From positions 2,852,001 through 2,916,000 of the forward strand of contig NC_021658.1 in assembly GCF_000418325.1 (NCBI RefSeq): DNA of 64,000 nucleotides. The letters are read 5' to 3'. A program made the translations under genes and the position numbers. The notes beneath the pieces were generated by a model. The model did not search any database, had not been told where the DNA came from, and was given only the letters and a program-made list of their open reading frames with translations. Positions 43,750-55,616 of this stretch are shown one piece after another (positions within the stretch are counted from its first letter, which is position 1; every line of letters begins with the position of its first letter). This DNA is from Sorangium cellulosum So0157-2. Its GTDB lineage: Bacteria > Myxococcota_A > Polyangia > Polyangiales > Polyangiaceae.

Positions 43750-44514
43750 ATGCGACTCGAGGACACGAAGTTTGTCGTCACAGGCGCCGCCCAGGGGCTG
43801 GGTCGCCATTATGCGCTGCGGCTCGCGGAGCTCGGGGGCCAGGTCGCCGCGGGCGACGTGAACGAGGAGGGGCTCGCGTCGCTGGTCGAGGCGAGCCAGG
43901 GTCTCCCCGGGAAGATCCACGCGCGGCCCTTCAACGTGGCGGTGGAGGCGGAGGTCGAGGCGTTCGTCCGGTTCGCGCACGGGGCGATGGGCGGCCTGAA
44001 CGGCCTCGTGAACAACGCCGGCATCCTGCGGGACGGCCTCCTGGTCAAGAAGGACCGCCAGACCGGCGCGGTCGTCAAGCTGAGCGCGGCGCAGTGGCAG
44101 GCCGTCATCGACGTCAACCTGACGGGCGCCACGCTGATGGTCCGCGAGGTCGTCGCGAAGATGGTCGAGACCGAGCAGAAGGGCGTCATCGTCAACATCA
44201 GCTCGATCGCGCGCCACGGAAACCGCGGCCAGTCGAACTACACCGCCGCGAAGAGCGCGCTCGCGGCGAACACGAAGACCTGGGCGCTCGAGTTCGCGCC
44301 GTTCGGCATCCGCGTGGGCGCGGTCGCGCCCGGCATGATCGAGACGCCGATGACGCAGGGCATGCACCAGAAGGCGCGCGACGCCCTGGTCGCCATGATC
44401 CCGGTCGGCCGCATCGGCGTGCCCGAGGACATCTGGCAGGCCGTGCGCTTCGTGATCGAGTGCGAGTACTTCAACGGCCGCTGCATCGACGTCGACGGCG
44501 GTCTCACGATGTGA
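43750..44514 (+). CDS. Short-chain dehydrogenase/reductase, 3-oxoacyl-ACP reductase-like
   Basis: 254 residues, ATG 43750 preceded by GGAGG. Classical SDR: TGAAQGLGRHYAL for cofactor binding, NNAG at about residue 93, catalytic Ser in VNISSIA, and YTAAK. The C-terminal GRCIDVDGGLTM is typical of FabG-like members. An insert RDGLLVKKDRQTGAVVKLS after NNAG is longer than in FabG and occurs in some SDRs acting on larger acyl or hydroxy substrates. No substrate can be assigned from context. Confidence 0.85.
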   Translation: MRLEDTKFVVTGAAQGLGRHYALRLAELGGQVAAGDVNEEGLASLVEASQGLPGKIHARPFNVAVEAEVEAFVRFAHGAMGGLNGLVNNAGILRDGLLVKKDRQTGAVVKLSAAQWQAVIDVNLTGATLMVREVVAKMVETEQKGVIVNISSIARHGNRGQSNYTAAKSALAANTKTWALEFAPFGIRVGAVAPGMIETPMTQGMHQKARDALVAMIPVGRIGVPEDIWQAVRFVIECEYFNGRCIDVDGGLTM

Positions 44515-44887
44515 CCCCGGCGCGGTGGCGCCGGCATCCCGCCGCGCCCCCGCGCGCCCTCGCCGCGTCCTCACCGCGCCCCCGCGCGCCCCCGCGCGCC
44601 CTCACCGCGCCCCCGCGCGTCCTTCACCGCGTCCCTTCGCTTCGCGCCTCGCCTCCTGGACACCCAGGGCGCTGCCCGCCGGCGTCCGTCGTGGGCCTGC
44701 CCCGTCCGGCGGCCCCACGTCTCGCTCCGCCGGCGCCGCCGTCCGGCGCCGGGGGCGCCGGAACCCCGGGAGGCCGAGCCCCGAGCCGGCTCGGCGATCC
44801 GCCCACGAAACATTCGCGCTTGACGCGTCGATATTGAAAGCTATGTTCAATATCAACCTACCCGTTTAACGTAGCCGGGGGTTCTGC
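44515..44887. other. Intergenic region before the iron-storage genes
   Basis: 373 bp. The first part (about 44540-44635) is a C-rich low-complexity tract with degenerate units like CGCGCCCCCGCGCGC and CCTCACCGCG. The last 70 bp become AT-richer and hold the inverted repeat and candidate promoter of bfd. No convincing gene is present; open frames here are made by the C-rich tract. Confidence 0.6.
44830..44854. promoter_or_regulatory. 9-bp inverted repeat overlapping the candidate bfd promoter
   Basis: GATATTGAA (44830-44838), 7-bp spacer, TTCAATATC (44846-44854): a perfect dyad of 25 bp. It overlaps a putative promoter with TTGACG (44820-44825), 16-bp spacing and TATGTT (44842-44847). It ends 33 bp before bfd. 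Given the iron-storage genes downstream, an iron- or redox-responsive regulator (Fur, IscR/Rrf2 or similar) is a reasonable guess, though it does not match the E. coli Fur box closely. Confidence 0.5.
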
Positions 44888-45100
44888 ATGTACGTGTGCC
44901 TCTGCATGGGCGTCTGTGATCGAGAGATTCGCGAAGCGGTGAACGAGGGGGCCTGCTCCGTGGCCGAGGTGATGGAGTGCACGGGGGCCGGTACGCGGTG
45001 CGGCTCCTGCCAGCCGACGATCGCCAAGCTCGTCGGTGCGGGCGAGCCCGTCGCCGCCCCGCGCCGCCTGACGATGGCGCCGGTCTCCAGCGCAGCCTGA
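44888..45100 (+). CDS. bfd: Bacterioferritin-associated ferredoxin
   Basis: 70 residues. The [2Fe-2S] ligands fit the Bfd pattern: CLC (Cys4, Cys6) and CGSC (Cys38, Cys41), with the helix-turn-helix CDREIREAVNEGACSVAEVMECTGAGTRC between (positions 10-38). Bfd donates electrons to ferric iron in bacterioferritin to mobilise it. bfr follows 182 bp downstream on the same strand, supporting the assignment. The upstream dyad suggests iron-regulated expression. Confidence 0.92.
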   Translation: MYVCLCMGVCDREIREAVNEGACSVAEVMECTGAGTRCGSCQPTIAKLVGAGEPVAAPRRLTMAPVSSAA

Positions 45101-45282
45101 TTCTCTGGATCGCCGCTGCGCTCCGGTCTCCCTGGCGCGGGGGATCGGCGACCTTTCCTTAGAAACTTCTTGCGCACTTCCGTGGACCTTGCGCATTTGA
45201 CCTGGGCGCTGGCGCTCCCGCCGGCGCCTCCTCGCCGTTGCAGGCGGGGCGAGCACGACAGGCACGAGCGCGAGAGGGTCCG

Positions 45283-45753
45283 ATGAAGGGTGCGAAAGAT
45301 GTCGTCGACGCGTTGAACGAGGTGCTCGCGGCGGAGCTCGTCGCGATCAACCAGTACTTCCTGCACGCGAAGATGTGCGCGCACTGGGGCTTCGTCACGC
45401 TCGCCGCGCGGGGCCGCGCCGAGTCGATCGACGAGATGAAGCACGCCGACGCGATCATCGATCGCATCCTCTTCCTGGAAGGTCTGCCCAACCTGCAGCG
45501 GCTGGACACCCTTCACATCGGGCAGACCGTGCCCGAGCAGCTCAAGAGCGACCTCGAGCTCGAGTACAACGCGGTCAAGCGGCTCAACACGGCGATCGCC
45601 CTCTGCCGCGACAAGGGGGATCGCACCTCCGAGGAGCTCCTGGCCAAGATCCTCGAGTCCGAGGAGGAGCACATCGACTGGCTCGAGACCCAAATCGGCC
45701 TAATCGAGAAGCTTGGCGAGACCGCCTACCTGTCCCAGCAGATCCGCGAGTAG
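45283..45753 (+). CDS. bfr: Bacterioferritin
   Basis: 156 residues from ATG 45283. It stores iron as a 24-mer and oxidises Fe(II). Ferroxidase ligands are visible in the four-helix fold: Glu in EVLAAELVAINQYF, Glu and His in DEMKHADAIIDRIL, Glu in SDLELEYN, Glu and His in LESEEEHIDWLE. The heme-ligand methionine is retained in DEMKHAD. Length is normal. In the bfd-bfr gap the sequence CTTGCGCA occurs twice, 19 bp apart (45169 and 45188), possibly a separate control site. Confidence 0.95.
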   Translation: MKGAKDVVDALNEVLAAELVAINQYFLHAKMCAHWGFVTLAARGRAESIDEMKHADAIIDRILFLEGLPNLQRLDTLHIGQTVPEQLKSDLELEYNAVKRLNTAIALCRDKGDRTSEELLAKILESEEEHIDWLETQIGLIEKLGETAYLSQQIRE

Positions 45754-45963
45754 GGTAGGGTGGGGCTCGGCCCCCCGCACCGACGGCGCACCCCGCGCGC
45801 CTTCTGGCGGCGGAGGCCGCGCTTGACGTACGATACTCTGGACGCATGTCCAAGGCGCCGCGGACGACCGCGCTCGCGCGGTTACGCGCCGGCTCGGTGC
45901 GTCGATCGTGATCGTCGCGCCGCGCCCGTCCCTCGAGGAGGATGAGCGCGGCGGGGGAAATCC

Positions 45964-47319
<1,356 letters not shown>

Positions 47320-47420
47320 GCCGCCCCTCCGCTGCCGTTCTGCCGTTCCCGACGACCAGGCTCGGCAGGACGTTCCCTCAGGGTACAGCGGAACTCCGTG
47401 GACCCGACCGAGCAGGCCAG

Positions 47421-47438
47421 TGCTCACCTGGCTGAGCA
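47421..47438. promoter_or_regulatory. Dyad TGCTCA-N6-TGAGCA, possible enhancer site
   Basis: TGCTCA (47421-47426), 6-bp centre, TGAGCA (47433-47438). The right half extends to GGCTGAGCAAC (47430-47440), which recurs exactly at 47503-47513, 73 bp (about seven helical turns) downstream. The dyad centre is about 274 bp before the predicted sigma-54 start, a normal enhancer distance for NtrC-type activators. The protein that binds is unproven. Confidence 0.45.
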
Positions 47439-47676
47439 ACGTTCTGCCCATCGGGCTCAGCCGGCGTGTGCCTGTCCGCGGTTCGACCGGCACGTACGGC
47501 CAGGCTGAGCAACAGACCTGACTCGCCAGCAAATCAGGGCAGCTAGCCCACGTTGGCTTGCATCTTTGCAATGGCGCAGGGTCGGGATTTGCCTTAGTGC
47601 AATGAGGCAGCCGATGTAGACTGTGCGCATCTGTTTCACTTCGGCGTCGGCCACCGCAACTCGGTGGTTCGGTAGC

Positions 47677-47693
47677 TTGGCCCGGTAATTGCT
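47677..47693 (+). promoter_or_regulatory. Sigma-54 (-24/-12) promoter
   Basis: TTGGCCCGGTAATTGCT matches the consensus YTGGCACGrNNNTTGCW at every defined position except one (C for A). The invariant GG (47679-47680) and GC (47691-47692) are separated by exactly 10 bases. Transcription would start near 47704, leaving a leader of about 56 bases before the ATG at 47760. Confidence 0.72.
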
Positions 47694-47759
47694 AAGCCGT
47701 TAACTGATAGCTGATAGGCGTAGTCATGGTTGGCGGCGCTCGCCGCAGGAGGACGCTTA

Positions 47760-48137
47760 ATGGCCCGCATGCTGATCGTGGACGGTGAGAATTCCCAGCG
47801 TCGCGCTCTTTCAGCTGGGCTAAGCGTCGAGGGGTTCGAGGTCGCCTTCGCCGCCTCGTTCCAGGATGCGCTGTGCATCCTCGGCGCCTCCCCGGTCGAC
47901 GTGGCGATGATCGACCTGATGATGCCGGACCTGAACGGCCTCGAGCTCGCCCGTCACATCCGGCATGCCTTCCCGAGGGTGCGGGTCGTGCTCTCCAGCC
48001 CGTATCACCTCTCCGCGCGCCAGGTCGAGCGCGCCGACTGCGGCGCCGTGGCGTTCGTCCCGAAGCCTTACAAGGTGGGCGAGATCTGTCGCTTCCTGCG
48101 CGCCAAGACGAACGTGCTCACGCCCGCGTCGTGCTAG
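47760..48137 (+). CDS. Stand-alone receiver-domain response regulator
   Basis: 125 residues from ATG 47760, with AGGAGG 8 bases upstream. One REC domain: Asp8 in MLIVDGENSQ, phospho-acceptor Asp52 in AMIDLMMPD, Ser79/Ser80 at the Thr/Ser position (VVLSSPY), Lys102 in FVPKPYK. The usual acidic pair Asp-Asp is Asp8-Gly9-Glu10, so the Mg pocket may be altered. There is no output domain, so it would signal by protein contact or serve in a phosphorelay. A sigma-54 promoter precedes it. queA starts 9 bases after the stop but is probably an unrelated unit. Confidence 0.85.
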   Translation: MARMLIVDGENSQRRALSAGLSVEGFEVAFAASFQDALCILGASPVDVAMIDLMMPDLNGLELARHIRHAFPRVRVVLSSPYHLSARQVERADCGAVAFVPKPYKVGEICRFLRAKTNVLTPASC

Positions 48138-48146
48138 TAGCGCGGC

Positions 48147-50389
<2,243 letters not shown>

Positions 50390-50758
50390 CCGAGCCACGG
50401 AGCAACCCGGTGACCGAGCGACCGCGGGATCGAAAGCTGCCTACATCGTCTCCATGGCCTCTGGAGGCGCTCCTGGAGCGGCCGCGGGGGATCGTGCGGA
50501 GGGCGCAACGTCCGCGCTGCCCGGGAGGGTTCCGAGTTACCATGGGCGGATGGTGAGCCCTCGCCTCCGGCGTGGCGTCGCGCGCCCGCACCCGCGCGCG
50601 CGGGGCCGCGCCTCGGCCGCGCTCGACCAGCCTGTAGGCCCGAGGCGCCGGCGCGCGAGCCCCAGCCGGCCGCACCCGGCGAACGGCCGCCGTCGCGCGC
50701 GGACCGCGTGCTTGCCCGCGCATTCCTCGTCCATTAGCCTTCGGACTCGGCCCGCGGA
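50390..50758. other. Intergenic region, no feature recognised
   Basis: 369 bp of GC-rich sequence between tgt and the MshEN-REC-TPR gene. I see no convincing open frame, repeat or hairpin. It presumably holds the promoter of the downstream gene. Confidence 0.5.
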
Positions 50759-52432
50759 ATGACGCAAGACGCCAACAAGAAGCCGCTCGGACGCATCCTC
50801 CTCCAGCAAAGGGCGGTCACCCAGCCCCAGCTCGAACAAGCGCTCCTCGAGGCGCGCGCGAAGGGGGTCCCCCTCGCCACGAACCTGATCGAGAGCGGCA
50901 CCGTCTCCGAGGTCGCTGCGCTGAAGGCCCTCTCCGAGCAGAGCGGCGTTCCCGGCATCGACCTCAACCAGGTCTGCATCAAGCTCAGCGACCTCTCGAT
51001 CCTGCCGCGCGAGATCGCCGCCAAGCACAAGCTCCTGCCCGTGCTCGTCCGCGAGGATCGCATCCTCGTGGCCATGGCCGCGCCCGCCGACAAGAAGGTG
51101 ATCGACGAGCTCGAGTTCGTGACGGGCAAGCGCGTCTTCCCGTACATCGCGCTCGCGGGGCCCCTCGTGCGGACCATCGCGGCCGCCTACGACATGAAGG
51201 AGCAGGGCGAGCCGTTCTTCGTCGGCGCCAAGTGCCCGCCCGAGGTGCTGAAGCGGGCCGGGCTCGGCGCCGCGTCGGCGTCGTCCGCGCCGGAGGCGCC
51301 GCCCGCGCCCGCTCCCGCGCAGCCGCCGCCGCGCCGGCCTGCGTCCGCCGTGCCGCCGTCGACGGTCGCCCAGGCCCCTGCCGCTCCTGCGCCCGCGCCC
51401 GCGCCAAGCGCCGCCCCGCCGGCGAAGCCCGCGCCGGAGCGCCCGCGCGACGACGCCGAGATCTCGTTCGCCGATCTGACCGACGAACCGAGCCCGCCCG
51501 CTGCCCCGTCGCCGGCCCGCATCTCCTCGGCGGGGCCTCCGCTCGTCGTCGACGACGCCATGCGGAGGGCGGCGGCCGCCGACGAGCTGACGGACACCGA
51601 CTTCGGCACCGCCGACCGCGATCTGTCCGTGGTCGAGTCGCTCCCGGGCGCAGGCAAGGCGCCGCAGGGCGATCAGACCACGATCCTCGTGGTCGACGAC
51701 GAGCCCGAGATCCGGAAGCTGCTCCGCCGCATCTTCGAGGAGCGCGGGTACCGCGTCGAGGAGGCCGACCGCGGGCTCCTCGCGCTGCGCATGGTCAAGG
51801 AGAATCCGCCCGACGTGATGATCCTCGACGCCATGCTGCCCGAGGTGCACGGCTTCGACATCGCCCGCCGCATGAAGGGCACCCAGCGCTACGGCCACAT
51901 CCCGATCATCATGATCTCGGCCGTCTACCGCGGGTGGCGGTTCGCGGAGGACCTCAAGTCGAGCTACGGCGTGGAGGCGTACATCGAGAAGCCCTTCCGC
52001 GTGGCCGACGTCGTCGCCGCCGTGGAGAACGCGCTCCAGGCGCGCTCGATCCGCGGCGATCAGGACCGGATTTCGGCCGAGGCAGAGCGCCTCCTCGCCG
52101 CGGGGATCGCGGCGTACCGCGCGGGCGATTTCGACAAGGCCGTGCGGCACCTGCGCGAGGGCACGGCCATCGATCCGCTCGCGTACCGGCTGCACTTCCA
52201 CCTCGGCCTGCTCTACGGCAAGCAGGGACAGCTCTACGACGCCATCCAGGAGCTGGAGACGGCGCTGCACATCAACGGCAAGCACTTCCCGGCCCTGAAG
52301 AACCTCGCGGTGCTCTACCAGAAGGCCGGGTTCCGCAACAAAGCCATCGAGACGTGGGAGCGCGCGCTGGGCGTCGCGCCCGATGACCCGACGCGGCAAT
52401 CCATCAAGGAGCACCTGCTCGGATTGCTCTGA
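50759..52432 (+). CDS. MshEN - response regulator - TPR multidomain protein
   Basis: 557 residues. Residues 5-150 resemble the GspE/PilB N-terminal MshEN domain (LGRILLQQRAVTQPQLEQAL, SEQSGVPGIDL, LPREIAAKHKLLPVLV), a family that in PilB/MshE-type ATPases can bind c-di-GMP. A Pro/Ala-rich linker runs from about 180 to 300. A receiver domain starts at residue 306 (ILVVDDEPEIRKLL), phospho-acceptor Asp357 in MILDAMLP, Lys in AYIEKPF. TPR-like repeats fill 430-550. No ATPase domain is present, so this is a signalling adaptor. The gliding-type gene downstream makes a motility link plausible. Confidence 0.83.
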   Translation: MTQDANKKPLGRILLQQRAVTQPQLEQALLEARAKGVPLATNLIESGTVSEVAALKALSEQSGVPGIDLNQVCIKLSDLSILPREIAAKHKLLPVLVREDRILVAMAAPADKKVIDELEFVTGKRVFPYIALAGPLVRTIAAAYDMKEQGEPFFVGAKCPPEVLKRAGLGAASASSAPEAPPAPAPAQPPPRRPASAVPPSTVAQAPAAPAPAPAPSAAPPAKPAPERPRDDAEISFADLTDEPSPPAAPSPARISSAGPPLVVDDAMRRAAAADELTDTDFGTADRDLSVVESLPGAGKAPQGDQTTILVVDDEPEIRKLLRRIFEERGYRVEEADRGLLALRMVKENPPDVMILDAMLPEVHGFDIARRMKGTQRYGHIPIIMISAVYRGWRFAEDLKSSYGVEAYIEKPFRVADVVAAVENALQARSIRGDQDRISAEAERLLAAGIAAYRAGDFDKAVRHLREGTAIDPLAYRLHFHLGLLYGKQGQLYDAIQELETALHINGKHFPALKNLAVLYQKAGFRNKAIETWERALGVAPDDPTRQSIKEHLLGLL

Positions 52433-52504
52433 CCGTCTAGCCCATGTCGCCCGCGGCCAAGCTGTCGTAGACTGCGCCGATTCCACCGGCAGGCGCGTCC
52501 CTGG

Positions 52505-54610
52505 ATGAAATTCATCTGCGATAACTGCAAGGCCAAGTACCAGATCGGCGACGAGAAGGTCGCCGGCAAGATGGTGCGGATGCAGTGCCGGCGATGCGGG
52601 CACCTCATTCAGGTGAGCGCGAGCGTCACCGAGAGCTCCGTGGCGCGGGCTCTCCCGGTCGAGCCGCCGCGCGCGACGGCCGACGACGCGCAGCTCGCCC
52701 CCCCGAGCGACGAGGCTCCGCCCGCCGGGCTCGGCGCGACGGTGGCCGACGCCGGTGCCGCGAGCGCGCCGAGGCCGCCGCCCGCGTCGTCGCGGGGCCA
52801 GGGCGCTGCGCCGGCGCCGCCCCGTCCGGCGTCGCAGGCCCTCCCGCGCCCGGGGGGCGCGCCTCGACCTCCCGCAGCGCCGCGCGCCGCGCCCGGGCCG
52901 GTGTCGGGCCCGCGCCCTGCGCCGGGGGCGCCGATGCCCGGGACGCCCGCGCCCGCCGTACCGCGGGCCGCCCAGCCCGCGCCCGCCGCGCCGCGGGTCG
53001 CCCAGCCCGCAGCCGCCGCGCCGCGGGCCGCCCAGCCCGCGGCCGCGCCTGCCGGTCCCGCCGCGCCCGCCGCGCGGGCGGCGGAGCCCGCGGCGGCCGC
53101 CGGCGCGTTCACGCGATCGATGTCCAACGACCGGCCGCTCGGGAAGGCGCCGGCCGTGCGCGCCACGGCGAGCGAGGACTGGTACGTCGGGGTCGGCGGG
53201 GTCCCGCTCGGCCCGGTGCGGCTCGCCGTCATCCGCGAGAAGGCGCTCGCCGGCGCGGTGGACGGCGACTCCCTCGTCTGGCGCGAGGGCTTCGACGAGT
53301 GGCTGCCCCTCAAGAACTTCCCGGAGCTGCTCGAGATCGTCACGCAGGCCCAGACGACCCGCGTGTCCGCGCCCGCGCGCCGCACCAGCAGCACGGGCTT
53401 CGCCGCCGTTCAGCCGCAGGTCCCTCCCTCGGCGAAGGCGCCCTCGTCGTCGAGGGTCCCCCCGCTCGCTGCGGCCGCGCCCGCGCGCTCGGCCGCGCTC
53501 GAGCCGGAGGCCCCCGGCCTGAGCGAGCGGTCGCCCGCGGTCGCCGGCGCGGTCGCCGCCTTCACCGCGGCGGGGACGCCGGCCGCGAGCGCGCCGGCCG
53601 CGTGGCCCGACGCCTCGATCGGCGCCGCGCGGGCCCACGCCGCGGGCCCCGCGCCGGTCGAGGTGCTGGCCGATCCGTTCGCGGCCGGGCCGCGGGCCGC
53701 CGCCGCGCCGAGGTCCGACCTGGCGTCGCCCGCCTCGGCCGACGTCGCTCGCGCCGCGGGCGGCCTGGCCCTGGGCGGTTCGCCGTCCGCGACGGCGGGC
53801 GGCGTGGCCGCGGCCGGCTCGCCGCGCCCGACGGCGGCGCCGGCCGGCGCGCTCTCGTCCGCGGAGCCCGCGCCCCTCGTGGCCACGCCCGCCAGCCTGG
53901 TGGAGACGGTCGCGCCGAGGCGGCGATCGGGCATGAGCCCGCTCGCCTACGCCTTCATCGCCATGGCGGCGGCGTTCGGCGGCGTCTCCGCCTACGTCCT
54001 GCTGTCGCCCAAGCCGCAGACCACCGTGCAGGTCGTGACCGCGCCGCCGAGCAACCCGGTCGATCTCCCCACGGCCGCCCCGCCGCCGCCGCCCAGCGTC
54101 GAGCCGGAGGCGCCGCCCCCCGCCGAGGCGCCCTCTGCCAGGCCGGAGCCCGCCTCGCCCGGCAAGCCGGGCGCCGTGGCGACCCAGCGGCCTGCGCCGG
54201 AGAAGCCGGTCGCCTCCGCGACCGGGGCGCAGCTCGACCGGTCCGGGTTCGGCGCCGGCGTCCCCGGCCCGACGTCGGGGCCGGGCAGCCAGGGCGCCGG
54301 CTCCGGCCTGACCCCGCTCTCCCAAGGGGAGATCTCCGGAGTCGTCGAGGCGAACCGGCCGAGCGTCCGGCGCCACTGCTGGCAGCCCGCCCTCGACGCG
54401 CGCGACCGCAACGCGTCGACCACCGCCCGCGTCTCGGCCTCGGTGGTCATCGGCGCCTCGGGCGCCGTCCAGTCCGTCTCGGCCGGCGGCTCGGAGAAGG
54501 ACTACCCCGGCCTGGCGAGCTGCATCGCCTCGCGGATCAAGTCCTGGAAGTTTCCGCCCTCCTCGGGCTCCACGCCCGTGACCATCCCGTTCGTCTTCGC
54601 GGCCCAGTGA
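52505..54610 (+). CDS. GltJ/AgmX-like gliding motility protein (zinc ribbon - GYF - TM - TonB-like)
   Basis: 701 residues. N-terminal zinc ribbon with Cys5, Cys8, Cys28, Cys31 ([29 protein letters not shown]). A Pro/Ala-rich linker follows, then a GYF_2 domain at about 222-280 ([26 protein letters not shown]), another long disordered region, one membrane helix near 478-500 ([20 protein letters not shown]), a periplasmic Pro-rich stalk and a C-terminal TonB-like domain (about 610-701, [13 protein letters not shown]). This order is that of Myxococcus xanthus GltJ/AgmX, whose cytoplasmic zinc and GYF parts interact with the polarity GTPase MglA. TAGACT at 52468 may be its -10. Other Glt genes are not in the window. 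Confidence 0.85.
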   Translation: MKFICDNCKAKYQIGDEKVAGKMVRMQCRRCGHLIQVSASVTESSVARALPVEPPRATADDAQLAPPSDEAPPAGLGATVADAGAASAPRPPPASSRGQGAAPAPPRPASQALPRPGGAPRPPAAPRAAPGPVSGPRPAPGAPMPGTPAPAVPRAAQPAPAAPRVAQPAAAAPRAAQPAAAPAGPAAPAARAAEPAAAAGAFTRSMSNDRPLGKAPAVRATASEDWYVGVGGVPLGPVRLAVIREKALAGAVDGDSLVWREGFDEWLPLKNFPELLEIVTQAQTTRVSAPARRTSSTGFAAVQPQVPPSAKAPSSSRVPPLAAAAPARSAALEPEAPGLSERSPAVAGAVAAFTAAGTPAASAPAAWPDASIGAARAHAAGPAPVEVLADPFAAGPRAAAAPRSDLASPASADVARAAGGLALGGSPSATAGGVAAAGSPRPTAAPAGALSSAEPAPLVATPASLVETVAPRRRSGMSPLAYAFIAMAAAFGGVSAYVLLSPKPQTTVQVVTAPPSNPVDLPTAAPPPPPSVEPEAPPPAEAPSARPEPASPGKPGAVATQRPAPEKPVASATGAQLDRSGFGAGVPGPTSGPGSQGAGSGLTPLSQGEISGVVEANRPSVRRHCWQPALDARDRNASTTARVSASVVIGASGAVQSVSAGGSEKDYPGLASCIASRIKSWKFPPSSGSTPVTIPFVFAAQ

Positions 54611-54659
54611 CCGCTCGCGGGGAGGGGAGGCCGCTCCGCCGGGGCGCAGCGCTTTACGC

Positions 54660-55094
54660 ATGCCCGGGCAGGCGGTAATCGACGCGATCATGGCAGAGCG
54701 CAAAGTCCGAATCCTCGTGGCCAAGCCCGGCCTGGACGGCCACGACCGCGGCGCGAAGGTGGTCGCCCGGGCACTCCGCGACGCGGGCTTCGAGGTGGTC
54801 TACACGGGCCTGCACCAGACCCCCGACATGATCGCGTCCGCCGCCGTGCAGGAGGACGTCGACGCCGTGGGGCTGTCGATCATGTCCGGAGCGCACAACA
54901 CCCTCTTCCCCGCCGTCATCGAGGCCCTCCGCAAGCACGGCGCCGAGGACATCGTGGTGTTCGGCGGGGGCATCATCCCGGACGAGGACATCGCGCGCCT
55001 CCAGGACGCCGGCGTGAAGGGCGTCTTCACCCCCGGGACCACCCTGAAGAGCATCGTGGAGTGGGTCCAGACCCACGTGACCCCCCACAGCTGA
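54660..55094 (+). CDS. Cobalamin-binding protein, methylmalonyl-CoA mutase small-domain type
   Basis: 144 residues from ATG 54660 (ATG 54690, MAERKVRIL, is also possible). It is a stand-alone B12-binding Rossmann domain: the DxHxxG motif is [11 protein letters not shown], with [14 protein letters not shown] and [12 protein letters not shown] for the cofactor tail. It matches the C-terminal domain of MutB/McmA2 subunits. A split mutase would need a separate catalytic barrel subunit, which is not in the window. Confidence 0.9.
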   Translation: MPGQAVIDAIMAERKVRILVAKPGLDGHDRGAKVVARALRDAGFEVVYTGLHQTPDMIASAAVQEDVDAVGLSIMSGAHNTLFPAVIEALRKHGAEDIVVFGGGIIPDEDIARLQDAGVKGVFTPGTTLKSIVEWVQTHVTPHS

Positions 55095-55111
55095 CCGCCC
55101 CGGCGGCGCGC

Positions 55112-55183
55112 GTCCCCACTCTCCCCCACCGCGCGGGTCCCCACTCTCCCCCACCGCGCGTCCCCACGCTCCCCCACCGAACG
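55112..55183 (+). repeat. Three copies of a 24-bp C-rich repeat
   Basis: Unit GTCCCCACTCTCCCCCACCG plus CGCG: copies at 55112-55135 and 55137-55160 are identical, and a third, degenerate one covers 55160-55183. It lies directly after the B12-binding gene. It is probably a slippage product; no function is evident. Confidence 0.85.
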
Positions 55184-55421
55184 CCTCCCCACCGGCACCG
55201 GCACCCGGCTCGCTGAGCCCGTCCGGTCGCCGTCCATGGTCCCGCTTGCCGGCCCGCGAAATCGGGCGTCCAGGGCGGCGATCCGCCTCGCTTCCTTTCC
55301 GCCTTGCCAGCGTCCGCCAGAAGCGGTCGCGCTCACCTTCCAGGGGCTCCCCACTTCCTCCCACGGACCTGGATGTGCCGCCAGATCGCGAGAAAACGCG
55401 CTGATTTGCGAAAGAATACCT

Positions 55422-55430
55422 TGTGGATAA
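55422..55430. promoter_or_regulatory. Perfect DnaA box upstream of mraZ
   Basis: TGTGGATAA is the exact complement of the high-affinity DnaA box TTATCCACA. It lies in an AT-rich patch 187 bp before mraZ and about 50 bp before the candidate -35. An exact 9-mer of this composition is unlikely by chance in such GC-rich DNA. It may let DnaA influence division/cell-wall gene expression; I see only one box, so not an origin. Confidence 0.55.
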
Positions 55431-55476
55431 ATGACCTACATAGGTGCCGGTTGAGGTCCAGAAATCTCCCAAACTG

Positions 55477-55505
55477 TTGACACTCGGCACCTCCCTCCGT
55501 AGCGT
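55477..55505 (+). promoter_or_regulatory. Candidate sigma-70 promoter of the dcw cluster
   Basis: TTGACA (55477-55482) is a perfect -35; 17 bp later TAGCGT (55500-55505) is a weak -10. The leader to the mraZ ATG would be about 105 bases. Confidence 0.45.
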
Positions 55506-55532
55506 GGCGGAGCTTCGTGGGAAGAAGTGGCA
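55504..55532 (+). promoter_or_regulatory. GTGG repeats, possible MraZ binding boxes
   Basis: GTGG occurs at 55504, 55517 and 55527 (GTGGCG, GTGGGA, GTGGCA), the last two one helical turn apart, overlapping the predicted transcription start. MraZ proteins bind tandem GTGGG/TGGGN repeats before their own operon, so autoregulation is plausible. The match is imperfect. Confidence 0.35.
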
Positions 55533-55616
55533 GAGAATGTCACGACGCGGTGAGCGCTCGTTGGGGCAACGCGTCGCCAAGCCCTCGGCAGGACAGGACG
55601 GCCGGAGCTGGGGTCG

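Larger units (their letters stand above)
47320..47759. other. Intergenic region between the sigma-54 activator and the receiver gene
   Basis: 440 bp with lower GC than the genes around it. It contains a dyad at 47421-47438, a second GGCTGAGCAAC copy at 47503-47513, and a -24/-12 promoter at 47677-47693. No gene is convincing; a short minus-strand frame (47457-47654) has no ribosome site or recognisable product. Confidence 0.65.
55095..55616. other. Intergenic leader of the dcw cluster
   Basis: 522 bp. It begins with a C-rich 24-bp repeat tract (55112-55183). The last 220 bp are AT-richer and hold a DnaA box, a candidate promoter and GTGG repeats, each listed separately. No gene was recognised. 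Confidence 0.65.

Noticed and set aside
44540..44635. C-rich tract considered as a CRISPR-like or structured repeat array
   Set aside because: The units are degenerate, irregularly spaced and lack unique spacers; low complexity is the simpler reading.
47475..47500. GTTCGAC resembling a tRNA T-loop
   Set aside because: No acceptor stem, anticodon arm or CCA-side pairing could be built around it.
47553..47570. A second sigma-54-like sequence (TTGGCTTGCATCTTTGCA)
   Set aside because: GG and GC are separated by 11 bases instead of the required 10, so it does not fit the -24/-12 spacing.
47457..47654. Minus-strand 65-codon open frame in the activator-receiver gap
   Set aside because: No ribosome site, poor third-position bias and no recognisable product; the region is better explained by regulatory sites.
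50537..54724. 1395-codon minus-strand open frame opposite the MshEN-REC-TPR and GltJ-like genes
   Set aside because: It spans two well-supported plus-strand genes and their gap; composition bias alone explains it.
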